From NCBI GenBank assembly GCA_048594375.1, contig JBMDXK010000018.1, forward strand, positions 124,001-188,000: 64,000 bases of DNA, given 5' to 3'. Under the pieces are notes generated by a model, which did no database searches, was not told the origin of the DNA, and was given only the letters and a program-made list of their open reading frames with translations. Shown here in pieces: positions 44,926 to 54,411 of this stretch. This stretch comes from JBMDXK01 sp048594375. Its GTDB lineage: Bacteria > Pseudomonadota > Alphaproteobacteria > Rhizobiales > Methylopilaceae. The translations under genes were made by a program, and so were the position numbers. Position 1 is the stretch's first letter. Each line of letters begins with the position of its first letter.

Positions 44926-46758
44926 ATGCAAGAACTCCGTAATATTGCTATTATTGCCCACGTTGACCACGGCAAAACAACCCTCGTGGACGAACTCCTG
45001 AAGCAATCCGGTTCATACCGTGAAAACCAGCGCGTAGCCGAACGCGTGATGGATTCCAACGAACTTGAAAAAGAACGCGGCATTACCATTCTGGCGAAAG
45101 CCACGTCTGTTGTGTGGGAAAACTGCCGCATCAACATTGTTGATACCCCTGGCCACGCAGACTTCGGTGGCGAAGTTGAGCGTATTTTGAACATGGTGGA
45201 TGGCGCTATCGTTCTGGTGGACGCAGCGGAAGGCCCAATGCCGCAAACGAAATTTGTGGTCGGTAAAGCCCTCAAAGTAGGACTGCGCCCTATTGTTGCG
45301 ATCAACAAGGTTGACCGTTCCGATGCCCGTATCCAAGAAGTTGTGAACGAAGTGTTCGACCTGTTTGCAGCGCTTGATGCAACCGATGAACAGCTCGACT
45401 TCCCAATTATTTACGGTTCAGGCCGTAACGGCTGGATGTCCGACAGCCCCGAAGGTTCGCAAGAAGAAGGCATGACACCGCTATTCCGCAAGGTTATCGA
45501 GCACGTGCCTTTGGCAAAAACAGAAGAAGGCCCGTTCCGTATGATCGGCACTATTCTGGAAGCCAACCCGTTCTTGGGTCGTATTATCACGGGGCGCATC
45601 ACCTCCGGCACCATCAAGCCGAACCAGTCTATTAAAGCGCTGGCTCAGGACGGCACCGTGCTGGAACAAGGACGTGTATCCAAAATTCTCGCCTTCCGCG
45701 GTATTGAGCGTCAGCCAATCGAAGAAGGTGTAGCGGGTGATATTGTAGCCATTGCCGGCCTCTCCAAAGGCACTGTGGCCGATACATTCTGCGCGCTTGA
45801 AGTGGTTGAGCCTTTAAAAGCCCAGCCGATTGACCCGCCAACCGTGACCATGTCTTTCCTTGTGAATGACTCGCCGCTCGCGGGTACAGAAGGCGACAAA
45901 GTAACCAGCCGCGTTATCCGTGACCGTCTCTACAAAGAAGCTGAAGGCAACGTTGCGCTGAAAATTGAGGAATCTGCCGATAAAGACTCCTTCATGGTAT
46001 CCGGCCGGGGCGAATTGCAGCTTGCCGTTCTTATTGAAACCATGCGCCGCGAAGGTTTTGAGCTGGCGGTTTCCCGTCCCCGCGTGGTGATGAATAAAGA
46101 CGAAACAACAGGCGAGCTGTTGGAGCCAATCGAAGAAGTTCTGATCGACGTGGATGAAGAATACTCCGGCGTTGTTGTTCAGAAAATGTCTGAACGCAAG
46201 GGTGAAATGGTGGAAATGCGCCCATCCGGCGGTAACCGCCTGCGTCTGGTGTTTTACGCACCGACCCGTGGCCTCATTGGCTATCAGTCCGAACTGATGA
46301 CCGATACACGCGGTACGGCAATCATGAACCGTTTGTTCCACGAATATCAGCCGCACAAAGGTGAAATCGCAGGCCGTCGTAATGGCGTTTTGATGTCCAA
46401 CGACAACGGTGAAGCGGTAGCTTACGCGCTTTGGAACCTCGAAGACCGTGGTCCAATGATGATCGAGCCAGGCTGGAAAGTCTATCAAGGCATGATTATC
46501 GGTGAACACAACCGTGAAAACGATCTGGAAGTAAACGTGTTGAAGGGCAAGAAATTGACCAACATCCGTACAACGTCCAAAGACGAAGCGGTTCGCCTGA
46601 CACCGCCAATCAAAATGACTCTGGAGCGTTCGCTTGCCTGGATCCAGGATGATGAACTTGTGGAAGTAACTCCAAAATCCATTCGTATCCGCAAAATCTA
46701 TCTCGATCCTAACGAGCGCAAGCGCATGGAGCGGTCAAAAGAGTCCTTGGCAAGCTAG
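44926..46758 (+). CDS. typA: Ribosome-associated GTPase TypA/BipA
   Basis: A translational GTPase involved in ribosome assembly and stress adaptation. The 610 residues start MQELRNIAIIAHVDHGKTTL, followed by switch II VDTPGHADFGGEVER and the NKVD motif (AINKVDRSD). EF-G-like domains III and V and the family's own C-terminal domain follow. I use the ATG at 44926 (AAGGA upstream), which is the family start; the frame is open for 40 codons before it without resemblance. A clear terminator follows. Confidence 0.97.
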   Translation: MQELRNIAIIAHVDHGKTTLVDELLKQSGSYRENQRVAERVMDSNELEKERGITILAKATSVVWENCRINIVDTPGHADFGGEVERILNMVDGAIVLVDAAEGPMPQTKFVVGKALKVGLRPIVAINKVDRSDARIQEVVNEVFDLFAALDATDEQLDFPIIYGSGRNGWMSDSPEGSQEEGMTPLFRKVIEHVPLAKTEEGPFRMIGTILEANPFLGRIITGRITSGTIKPNQSIKALAQDGTVLEQGRVSKILAFRGIERQPIEEGVAGDIVAIAGLSKGTVADTFCALEVVEPLKAQPIDPPTVTMSFLVNDSPLAGTEGDKVTSRVIRDRLYKEAEGNVALKIEESADKDSFMVSGRGELQLAVLIETMRREGFELAVSRPRVVMNKDETTGELLEPIEEVLIDVDEEYSGVVVQKMSERKGEMVEMRPSGGNRLRLVFYAPTRGLIGYQSELMTDTRGTAIMNRLFHEYQPHKGEIAGRRNGVLMSNDNGEAVAYALWNLEDRGPMMIEPGWKVYQGMIIGEHNRENDLEVNVLKGKKLTNIRTTSKDEAVRLTPPIKMTLERSLAWIQDDELVEVTPKSIRIRKIYLDPNERKRMERSKESLAS

Positions 46759-46780
46759 GCCAATTCCTTTATAAAATCTT

Positions 46781-46810
46781 AAAAGAGCGGGTTTAATTAC
46801 CCGCTTTTTT
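46781..46810 (+). terminator. Terminator after typA
   Basis: AAAGAGCGGGT and ACCCGCTTTTTT form a stem with a TTAATT loop and a run of six T. Confidence 0.85.
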
Positions 46811-46858
46811 ATATTGCATTGTAATTACTGCGTTTTTTAAAGAACATAGGGCATCGGC

Positions 46859-48031
46859 ATGAGTAACGCTGCAAGAAATAAAGGGATTAACACCCAGTTG
46901 GTGCATGGTGGGCATGAGCCTATGGACTACCACGGATTTGTAAATCCCCCTGTTATCCATGCCTCAACTATTTTATTTCCAAACGCAGCGGCAATGGCGC
47001 CAGGCAAACAAAAATATACTTATGCGACACGCGGCACACCGCTTTCCGATGCGTTGGCAACCGCCATTGACGAGCTTGAGGGTTCGGCCGGTACGGTTCT
47101 CGTGTGCAGCGGTCTTGCCGCCGTAACGGTGCCTTTGCTGACATTTCTTTCTGCTGGTGACCATCTTTTGATGGCTGACACAGTTTACACCCCAAGCCGT
47201 CAGTTTGCCGATGGAATGCTCAAGCGCTTGGGCATCGAAACCACTTATTTCAATCCGCGTGAAGGCGCAAAGCTGGCCGAGCGTGTAAAGCCGAATACCA
47301 AAGTGCTGTTTTTGGAATCTCCTGGCTCAAACACATTTGAAATGGTCGATACGGCTGCGATTGTAAACGCGGTTCGCGGCACCAATCCTGATGTCATCAT
47401 CATGCAAGACAACACATGGGCAACGCCGCTTTATTTCCGCCCGCTCGATCATGGGGTGGATATTTCCATCCATGCCGCCACAAAATATCCGGCCGGTCAT
47501 TCTGATCTGTTGTTCGGGACTATTTCTGCGAACGCCAGAACATGGAAACAATTGAACGACGGTCACGGCGATCTTGGTATGTGCGCTGCTCCGGATGATA
47601 TTTATCAGGTGATCCGTGGCATGAAAACTATGGGTATCCGTCTGGATCGCCATGAGAAAACAACGCTGGAAATTGCGCAATGGCTGGAACAGCAGCCAGT
47701 GGTGGGAGATGTGCTTTATCCTGCATTGCCAGCGCATCCGGATCATGCGGTCTGGAAACGGGATTTCAAGGGCGCAAGCGGCGTGTTTTCGTTTGTGCTG
47801 AAAGGCAAAGGTAAAAAAGAGGCACACGCTTTCCTTGATAGCTTAAAAATCTTCGGTCTTGGCTATTCATGGGGCGGTGTGGACAGCTTAGCGGTGCATG
47901 TTGATCTGAGCGACCGCACCTTGTGCAAAGAATACGGCGGCGCAGTTATTCGTTTGCAGGTCGGGCTTGAAGAGGCAGAAGATTTGCTTGAAGACATCAA
48001 GCGTGGCCTTGACGCAGTCACTGCGCTTTAA
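46859..48031 (+). CDS. metC: Cystathionine beta-lyase
   Basis: A PLP enzyme that cleaves cystathionine to homocysteine in methionine synthesis. The 390 residues have the PLP lysine in IHAATKYPAGHSDL (Lys209), the phosphate-binding CSGLAAVTVPLL and the FGLGYSWGGVDSL block near the C-terminus, which is typical of the MetC rather than the gamma-synthase branch. Own promoter region of 48 bases after the typA terminator. Complete. Confidence 0.93.
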   Translation: MSNAARNKGINTQLVHGGHEPMDYHGFVNPPVIHASTILFPNAAAMAPGKQKYTYATRGTPLSDALATAIDELEGSAGTVLVCSGLAAVTVPLLTFLSAGDHLLMADTVYTPSRQFADGMLKRLGIETTYFNPREGAKLAERVKPNTKVLFLESPGSNTFEMVDTAAIVNAVRGTNPDVIIMQDNTWATPLYFRPLDHGVDISIHAATKYPAGHSDLLFGTISANARTWKQLNDGHGDLGMCAAPDDIYQVIRGMKTMGIRLDRHEKTTLEIAQWLEQQPVVGDVLYPALPAHPDHAVWKRDFKGASGVFSFVLKGKGKKEAHAFLDSLKIFGLGYSWGGVDSLAVHVDLSDRTLCKEYGGAVIRLQVGLEEAEDLLEDIKRGLDAVTAL

Positions 48032-48050
48032 TCTCTGCCTTGTAACACAT

Positions 48051-48075
48051 AAAATCCCCTCCATCGGGGGATTTT
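48051..48075. terminator. Bidirectional terminator between metC and hemY
   Basis: AAAATCCCC and GGGGATTTT pair over a 7-base loop, with T and A runs on both sides, between convergent genes. Confidence 0.8.
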
Positions 48076-48081
48076 TGTGTT

Positions 48082-49596
48082 TTAATGCGTTGTTGCGCGC
48101 GGAGCAGGTGTGCCATCATCCAGATTGGCCAGTGGGCCTGGGTCATCGGGTGCAGGGATGTGGGGCAATATTTGTCCATATGGCGCATGAGGTTCGGCTT
48201 GCGCTAAGGGCTTTGACGGCTCTTCCACCATTACAGGACGCGCTGCAACGGGTTCAGGTATTTCTGTCAAAAATGCCGTGGCCGCTGTTTCTGCCTCAAG
48301 AGAACGGGGTGAGCGCATGGAAACGGGTGGTACTTTCCAGACAAACGCATCCAGTTTGCCGGTAACCGGCGACGTTGGCATCCAATGATCCGATACCAGC
48401 GTATCGGCAACCCAGGCAGCATCTGGCGGTGCGCTTACGGCGCGGGAAAGCCACTGCCGCGTACGACCATAATCAGAATATTCAAGTTCATCCAATTCCG
48501 CCATGAGCAAGCAGATATTGCGCGTGGCCTCCGGTAGAAGAGGCTGCAATGTGCTGCGCGCTAGCGTGAAATCACGCACCGCGATTGCTGCACGTGCCAC
48601 AGCTTGAGCTGATTCAGGATGCGATGGCGCCATTTCCTGAAGTTTAAGCGCTTTTTTCAGCCGCTCCTGCGCGGTATCCTGAGGGCGGATGTGAATATAT
48701 ACCTCGGCTATATCAGGATGCGGCTCTGCTTTCCATGCACGGGTTAAAAATCGCACAGCCCGGCGACTGTTGCCCGATTCCGCAAGCAGCTTGCCGGCCA
48801 AAACGTGTGCTGGAATAAACTCTGGTGCATATTTTGCGGCATCAACAGCCAGTTTTTGCGCCTCTTCACTTTCAGATTGCGCAATTTTTTGCGCTTTTGC
48901 GGTGAGCAGAACAGCCCGCAAGCGGCGGCTGGTATTGCGATCAAACGCTTTGCCAACGGTGCAGCGGGTCAGTGCCTGCAGAGCAGAATCCCAGTCATGC
49001 ATTGCCGCATAAAGCTCCAGTAATGCAAAACCTGCCCATGCAGCATCGGGCGTTACACGGGATGCTTCGTCGGCCAATTTAAGGGCTTCCTGAATACGCC
49101 CCTGTTTTCGCGCTTCCACAAACAGCCCGCGCAAACCCAATGGGCGGGTATCTGTTTTTTCCAGCATCGCCCGAAACGCTTTTTCGGTTTCCACCACGTT
49201 GCCTTGCAACTGCGCCGTATGCGCGGAAAGCAGCAATGTGAGGGGATCTTTTCCAACAAGCTTTTGCGCCTCATCCGTTGCAAGACGTGCCGCCCTTACA
49301 TCACCCAATCCGATTGCTACCAGCCCCTTGGACACGGCACGCATTCCACGCGCATGGCGCCGCGCTTCAAAGAAATTGGAAACAGCTTTGGGAATATGAA
49401 AAACACGCCGCAGCAGCGTCCATACCAGCAACAATGCGGCAACAACCAACAACAAAGCCACCAGTACCACCATCATACTGGTTTCGTATTTACTGCCTTG
49501 CCATAAAAGCGTGACTTCCCCGGGACGCTCCAAGAACCATGTTGCGCCAAGTGCGATGACCGTTACGCCAGCAATAAACAGTAAAAAACGCAACAT
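48082..49596 (-). CDS. HemY-like TPR membrane protein
   Basis: A 504-residue inner-membrane protein. Two N-terminal helices (about 3-22 and 40-63) with the HemY_N pattern (FLERPGEVTLLWQGSKYETS) are followed by tetratricopeptide-like helices (about 85-370) and a Pro-rich tail. HemY-type proteins are tied to haem synthesis by gene order, but their role is not a known catalytic step and they differ from the protoporphyrinogen oxidase also called HemY. It follows the mitofilin-like gene after 3 bases, so they are one operon. hemC and hemD, often next to it, are absent. Confidence 0.9.
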   Translation of the reverse strand: MLRFLLFIAGVTVIALGATWFLERPGEVTLLWQGSKYETSMMVVLVALLLVVAALLLVWTLLRRVFHIPKAVSNFFEARRHARGMRAVSKGLVAIGLGDVRAARLATDEAQKLVGKDPLTLLLSAHTAQLQGNVVETEKAFRAMLEKTDTRPLGLRGLFVEARKQGRIQEALKLADEASRVTPDAAWAGFALLELYAAMHDWDSALQALTRCTVGKAFDRNTSRRLRAVLLTAKAQKIAQSESEEAQKLAVDAAKYAPEFIPAHVLAGKLLAESGNSRRAVRFLTRAWKAEPHPDIAEVYIHIRPQDTAQERLKKALKLQEMAPSHPESAQAVARAAIAVRDFTLARSTLQPLLPEATRNICLLMAELDELEYSDYGRTRQWLSRAVSAPPDAAWVADTLVSDHWMPTSPVTGKLDAFVWKVPPVSMRSPRSLEAETAATAFLTEIPEPVAARPVMVEEPSKPLAQAEPHAPYGQILPHIPAPDDPGPLANLDDGTPAPRATTH

Positions 49597-49599
49597 TCC

Positions 49600-50952
49600 T
49601 TACTCCGCAGGTTGTGAGCCAATAACAGGCGCGCTGTAAAGCTGGGTATTGAGTGCAGCCAATGCTTTTTCAGCTTCCAGCCGCGCTGCAAGAGAAGCGG
49701 CCACTTCACGCGTTGCTGTATAGGCTGCGTTGTCTAATTTTTGCTGCTTTTTCAATACCGCCGGCCAATCTTCTGATTCAAGTGCAGCCTTGAGGTCAGC
49801 GCGTGGGCTTTCAGGACTTATCTCTGCCACCGGCGTCACCCGCACCAGCGATGCCGCACTTTGCCTGATCTGCTGCCATAAACCCAGATTTTCTGTGGCT
49901 TCTGGCATACCCTCAACCGCTTCATAAGGGGTACTGTTCAACAGATTTTGCATTTGCGCAGCAAGAACGTGCATCCGTGACACACCTTCTTTCGCATAGG
50001 GCTCCAGCGCCGTGGTATCGAGATTTGGCACTACTGCTTTGAGCTGTTGCAGAGGCGCATCAAACGGGCGACCGTAGCGCAAAGCACGTTCAATTTCCAG
50101 AATAAGGCCGCCGCTGCGGTTGAGCGTGAGCTGGCGCTGGTTCTCCGCAAGAGCCGTATTCAGTCGTTTTTCAAGCTCGTTGATTTCCTCTTGCAAAGCA
50201 CCGGCTTGCGGGGAACCGGAGGACTGTGCAGCAAGAGCAGCCATTTGCTCTTTAATGCCCTCAAGCTGGGTTTGAATACTTTCCACTGAGGCTGCAAGTT
50301 GCTGGTCGGCTTGTTCCAGCTTGGCAGTGGTTGCCGCGGCATCCTGAGCTGTGCGGTTGTTCATTGCAGCAAGGCGGCGCTCAACCAGAGCAGCGACATC
50401 CTGCTGACCCGCATCCCCACTTTGTGCCGAAGCTGTTTGCTCCAGCTTTGCAAGACGCTCTTCAAAAGCCGCAGTATTATCTGTTGCAGTGCTGTTCATA
50501 TTCTGTGGCAGCAAGGTTGTGAGACCATAAACCACCGCGCCACCCGCAATGCCCGCTGCAAGCACCAAAAATACACCCGGCACTCCAGAACGCTTTTGCT
50601 CGCTGGGGGCTTTTTCGCTTTCTGACTGCGCTTTTTCTGGCATTACATGCACTTTTTCTTGCTCTTCCACCAGTGGAGCGGCGCTTTTCTCTCCTGCACT
50701 CTGAGATATTTTTTCCATCTGAACATCATCTTGCTGGGTCGCACCGCGGTCATTCTGCACAGACTGTACCACCGCCACCGAATCAGCTGACGCTTCTGAA
50801 TCTCTGGGTGCATCTTCCGGCGTATCAGGGGCAATCGTTACGGCTGTCAATTCAAGGGTAGGCTGTTTTGGCCGCACTCCCTTACGGTTATTGCGCGTTT
50901 TTTGCGCATCGTCAGAAGAAGGCGGAAAAATGGTATCGTTCGGATCAGACAT
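49600..50952 (-). CDS. Mitofilin (Mic60)-family inner-membrane protein
   Basis: A 450-residue membrane protein with a disordered acidic N-terminal region (1-120), a single membrane helix (about 123-143, VPGVFLVLAAGIAGGAVVYG), a long coiled coil (about 150-265) and a C-terminal mitofilin-like domain. This is the alphaproteobacterial Mic60 arrangement, beside hemY. In mitochondria and some alphaproteobacteria such proteins shape intracytoplasmic or cristae membranes and contact the outer membrane. First gene of the pair. Confidence 0.85.
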   Translation of the reverse strand: MSDPNDTIFPPSSDDAQKTRNNRKGVRPKQPTLELTAVTIAPDTPEDAPRDSEASADSVAVVQSVQNDRGATQQDDVQMEKISQSAGEKSAAPLVEEQEKVHVMPEKAQSESEKAPSEQKRSGVPGVFLVLAAGIAGGAVVYGLTTLLPQNMNSTATDNTAAFEERLAKLEQTASAQSGDAGQQDVAALVERRLAAMNNRTAQDAAATTAKLEQADQQLAASVESIQTQLEGIKEQMAALAAQSSGSPQAGALQEEINELEKRLNTALAENQRQLTLNRSGGLILEIERALRYGRPFDAPLQQLKAVVPNLDTTALEPYAKEGVSRMHVLAAQMQNLLNSTPYEAVEGMPEATENLGLWQQIRQSAASLVRVTPVAEISPESPRADLKAALESEDWPAVLKKQQKLDNAAYTATREVAASLAARLEAEKALAALNTQLYSAPVIGSQPAE

Positions 50953-51358
50953 ACTTTAGAGCCGGTCTCAATAATACGGTTCACGGAAAGGGTGGACTAC
51001 AACAAATACACATAAAAGCGCCATACTGGGAAACTGCAATCATTTCATATTTGTTCCGCAGTAAACACCTAAATTGTTTAAAAACATAGAATAACACATT
51101 CAAGAAGATTCGTTTCAAAGGAAATGCGCCAATAAGTTATGTATTTTCAGATAGCCCTCTTTTTTCCATGTTCTACGCATAAAAACAGACTGTAAAAAAC
51201 ATGTCCTCATTTTTTTCAAAAGATCGCTTTTTGCAATAAAAACAATATTTTACACTATAGAAAACTGCTTAAATATCCAAAAGTAAAAACCTAACGAACG
51301 TGTGTATAAGCGGCGGCATGTAAGTAAAATTTAAACCTTAAATGTTAAATGTGTAACT
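50953..51358. other. AT-rich divergent intergenic stretch before sctD
   Basis: About 405 bases of AT-rich sequence between divergent mitofilin and sctD genes, with no gene that I can support. It must hold both promoters. TTGCAA at 51231-51236 is followed 17-19 bases later by ACTATAGA, a weak promoter candidate for sctD. AT content is clearly higher than in the coding parts. Confidence 0.5.
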
Positions 51359-52282
51359 ATGTCGGCATTGTCAGATATTCAAACCAAATTGCCCTGGAGT
51401 GGGCAGCCTGCGAAATTTCCAACCATCACCATCGCGGTGGCGGGAGAACAAGTGCTGGCCGCTGAATTACCCCCGGGGCGTTATACCATCGGTGGCTCCC
51501 CGCTCTCTGACTTTTGCCTGCCAATGCTGGCAGAAGACCAGTTGTGCATTATGGAATGCCAGACAGAAGATAAACACGAAGTGATTCTGCTGGAAAACAT
51601 TGCGCCTTCCCTTTCTATCAATAAAAGCCGGGCATCTTCTCCCTCTCAAGAGATAACGCTAACATCCCCGCTTATCTTGCAGGTAGATGATGTTGTTATT
51701 GAAATTCGCTCACAACGCATCTTGCGCAATTATACGCCGATAGCCTTTTTTGTGGCCGCACTCTGCTTGCTGTTTGCAGGATGGTGGGTAAGCACACCTG
51801 AACACATCGGCATGGCACCGATGCAAGCCGTCACCTCGACAAGAACCATGCCTCTGCCAACCAGCGATGCCGTGATGCAAGAACTGCGCACGCGGATTGT
51901 GCAAACAGATCTGGCTGGCCGTCTGACTGTCCATCAAGAGCAAGAAGGCATTGTTGTGCGCGGACAGCTTGCGCGCAATCTAACAACCTTATGGCGGGAA
52001 GTGCTGGTGAATATTCGGCAGCGTTCGCAGGTGCGGGTGCGTGCGGAAGTTTCTCCCATTCCTCAGGAAGCCGATGGCCGCGCAGAAATCGCAGGCGTGC
52101 TGCTTGAACCGCGCAAAGCGCTGATCGGGCGTGACGATCGTGTCCGTCTGGAAGGTGAAGAACTGCCTTCAGGCTGGACCATAGAATCCATTTCCCAACA
52201 ATCTGTTCGGCTTGGGCGCGAAGGTCTGATTGACATCATTGCTCTACCCGGAATGCCAGTCCAAGCAGGAAATGCGGAGTGA
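51359..52282 (+). CDS. Type III secretion inner-membrane ring protein, SctD-like
   Basis: A 307-residue protein with the SctD layout: a cytoplasmic FHA-like domain (about 20-115, PGRYTIGGSPLSDFCLPMLA), one membrane helix (about 126-144) and a periplasmic part (150-307) with BON-like ring-building segments (VNIRQRSQVRVRAEVSPIP). SctD forms the outer part of the injectisome inner ring with SctJ. Assignment rests on layout and on the sctV gene 4 bases after it; sequence similarity in this family is low. The ribosome site is weak. Could instead be another FHA-domain membrane protein. Confidence 0.7.
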   Translation: MSALSDIQTKLPWSGQPAKFPTITIAVAGEQVLAAELPPGRYTIGGSPLSDFCLPMLAEDQLCIMECQTEDKHEVILLENIAPSLSINKSRASSPSQEITLTSPLILQVDDVVIEIRSQRILRNYTPIAFFVAALCLLFAGWWVSTPEHIGMAPMQAVTSTRTMPLPTSDAVMQELRTRIVQTDLAGRLTVHQEQEGIVVRGQLARNLTTLWREVLVNIRQRSQVRVRAEVSPIPQEADGRAEIAGVLLEPRKALIGRDDRVRLEGEELPSGWTIESISQQSVRLGREGLIDIIALPGMPVQAGNAE

Positions 52283-52286
52283 GCGT

Positions 52287-54410
52287 ATGAATTCAAATAT
52301 GATGCAGCGCATAAATGCCTTCCTGCTTCAGGTACAAAAACGACAAGATATCGTTTTTGCCATGTTCTTCCTGCTGGTTGTGGCAATGCTTATTTTGCCC
52401 CTGCCTCCTATTTTGATTGATACATTTGTCGCTATCAATCTTGGGATCGGACTGCTGATCCTCATCACTGCAATCTATCTGCGCCACGCCCTTGATCTTT
52501 CCACCTTTCCAACCATTGTGCTGGTGACTACCGTTTTCCGTCTGGCGTTATCGGTATCAAGTACCCGCCTTATCCTCTCGGAAGCCCATGCCGGTGCCAT
52601 TATTGAAGGGTTCGGTAACTTCGTGGTTGCTGGAAATGTGGTTGTCGGTCTCGTTATCTTCTTCATTGTCGCTATTGTGCAGTTTATTGTTATCACCAAA
52701 GGTGCGGAACGTATTGCAGAGGTAAGCGCCCGCTTTACCCTTGATGCCTTACCCGGAAAGCAAATGTCCATTGATGCGGATTTGCGTAATGGCGATATTG
52801 ACCGCATTGAGGCGCGCCGCCGCCGCCAGACACTGGAACGTGAAAGCCAGTTCTTCGGCGCTATGGATGGTTCCATGCGCTTCGTGAAAGGCGATGCCAT
52901 TGCAGGCTTTGTGATTGTTTTTGTAAACCTTATCGGCGGTTTGATTATTGGTATTGCACAAAAAGGCATGAGCTTTTCTGAAGCCAGTATGCTCTACTCT
53001 CTCCTCAGTATTGGTGATGGTCTGGTATCACAAATTCCCGCCATGTTTATCTCGGTGGCCGCAGGTATTGTGGTGACACGGGTTAATTCCGACGATGCAC
53101 AGCACATGGGTGCGGATATTGCCCGTCAGTTAGGCCTTGAACCAAAAGCGCTTGCATTGGCAGCGGTGGGTATGTTTGCCATGGGATTGTTACCCGGGTT
53201 TCCCATGACGGTTTTCTTACCGCTCGGATTATTCCTAGGGGCAATGGCCGCCATGGGCTTTACCAACCGGCGAGAGAAGGAAGCAGCTGATGCGGCGGCT
53301 GGCGCAGGTACCGCTGGCGCAGAGGGTACCGAAGGCCAGACAGGCGAAGGTGCTGCACCTTCTCTGCCCTCTGCAGACCGTTTTGATATTCTGATTGCCC
53401 GTCTGCATCCGGCTACACGTGAAGAACTGGAAGCCAATAACTTTGTCAATATCTGGAATACGGCCTATCTGGAACTTGTGAAGCTTCTAGGCTTTGAAAT
53501 GCGCGCTCTGGGTTTCCAGTCCGATATCAACGTGCCGGAAGGACAGGTTATTCTCGATAGCGATGGGGTGCCGATCCGCGTTATCCCGATCAACAAAGGC
53601 ATGTGCCGTGTGAGCGCTCACCCGCAGGCTTTACAAGAATTGGGCATTGAGCCAGCATTTAGAGGAGATGGTGACGGCAATAACGTGCGCCCTTGGGTCA
53701 ATATTGATTACTTTGATCGCCTTGTGGAGTTGGGTTTTGATTGCTCAGGTCCCCTGACAGCGCTGTCAGAAGACTTGAGTTTGGAAATGCGCCACATGGC
53801 CGCAAAATCCTTCGGCATCAATGAAGCAACTTCATGGCTGCAACAGCTTGAAGCTCCCTTGGGACGCATGGTCAGCGATGTTTCCCAGCAAGTGCCTTTG
53901 ATGCGCACCATTGATATTGTTCGCAGGTTGCTGGAAGAACAGGTTTACCTGCGCCAGCCACGGATTGTTTTGGAAACTATGCTGACATGGGCGCCGCGCG
54001 AGCAGGAAAACGACAAGCTGATTGATACCATCCGCACCGCCTTGCGCCGCCAGATCAATTACGGTCTGGCAGGTTCTGATATGTCTATTCCGATTATTAT
54101 GGTAGAGCCGCGCCTGGAAGAAATGCTTAAAGCCCCTCCCGGTACAGCCGGAATACCTTCCGATATTCGCACACGCACCGCAGCCGCAATCAACATTGCT
54201 TCCAAACGTGCGCATCAGGTGGGCGTTGCCCCCGCGCTGGTGGTTAGCCGCCCCGCACGGCGATTTTTCCGCGATATGATGCTGGCGCACTCCATTCATC
54301 TGCCTGCCTTGAGCAGCGTGGATTTTGACCGCGGCTTTTCAAGCCATACCATTGATGCTATTGATGTAGAAAGGGTTATGAGCTTGCAAAATGCGGAAAG
54401 GGCAGCATAA
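52287..54410 (+). CDS. sctV: Type III secretion export-gate protein SctV (FlhA/LcrD family)
   Basis: Forms the nonameric cytoplasmic ring and export gate. The 708 residues have seven or eight membrane helices (about 20-320), the FHIPEP-family block TTVFRLALSVSSTRLILSEA, the FIPEP-loop region ARFTLDALPGKQMSIDAD, a Gly/Ala/Glu-rich linker (about 330-370) and the large C-terminal domain. It resembles the injectisome LcrD/SctV type (SVSSTRLIL, PGKQMSIDADL) more than flagellar FlhA, though I cannot run the comparison. GGAG lies before the ATG at 52287. Operon with the SctD-like gene and apt. No other injectisome gene is in the window. Confidence 0.93.
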   Translation: MNSNMMQRINAFLLQVQKRQDIVFAMFFLLVVAMLILPLPPILIDTFVAINLGIGLLILITAIYLRHALDLSTFPTIVLVTTVFRLALSVSSTRLILSEAHAGAIIEGFGNFVVAGNVVVGLVIFFIVAIVQFIVITKGAERIAEVSARFTLDALPGKQMSIDADLRNGDIDRIEARRRRQTLERESQFFGAMDGSMRFVKGDAIAGFVIVFVNLIGGLIIGIAQKGMSFSEASMLYSLLSIGDGLVSQIPAMFISVAAGIVVTRVNSDDAQHMGADIARQLGLEPKALALAAVGMFAMGLLPGFPMTVFLPLGLFLGAMAAMGFTNRREKEAADAAAGAGTAGAEGTEGQTGEGAAPSLPSADRFDILIARLHPATREELEANNFVNIWNTAYLELVKLLGFEMRALGFQSDINVPEGQVILDSDGVPIRVIPINKGMCRVSAHPQALQELGIEPAFRGDGDGNNVRPWVNIDYFDRLVELGFDCSGPLTALSEDLSLEMRHMAAKSFGINEATSWLQQLEAPLGRMVSDVSQQVPLMRTIDIVRRLLEEQVYLRQPRIVLETMLTWAPREQENDKLIDTIRTALRRQINYGLAGSDMSIPIIMVEPRLEEMLKAPPGTAGIPSDIRTRTAAAINIASKRAHQVGVAPALVVSRPARRFFRDMMLAHSIHLPALSSVDFDRGFSSHTIDAIDVERVMSLQNAERAA

Positions 54411-54411
54411 C

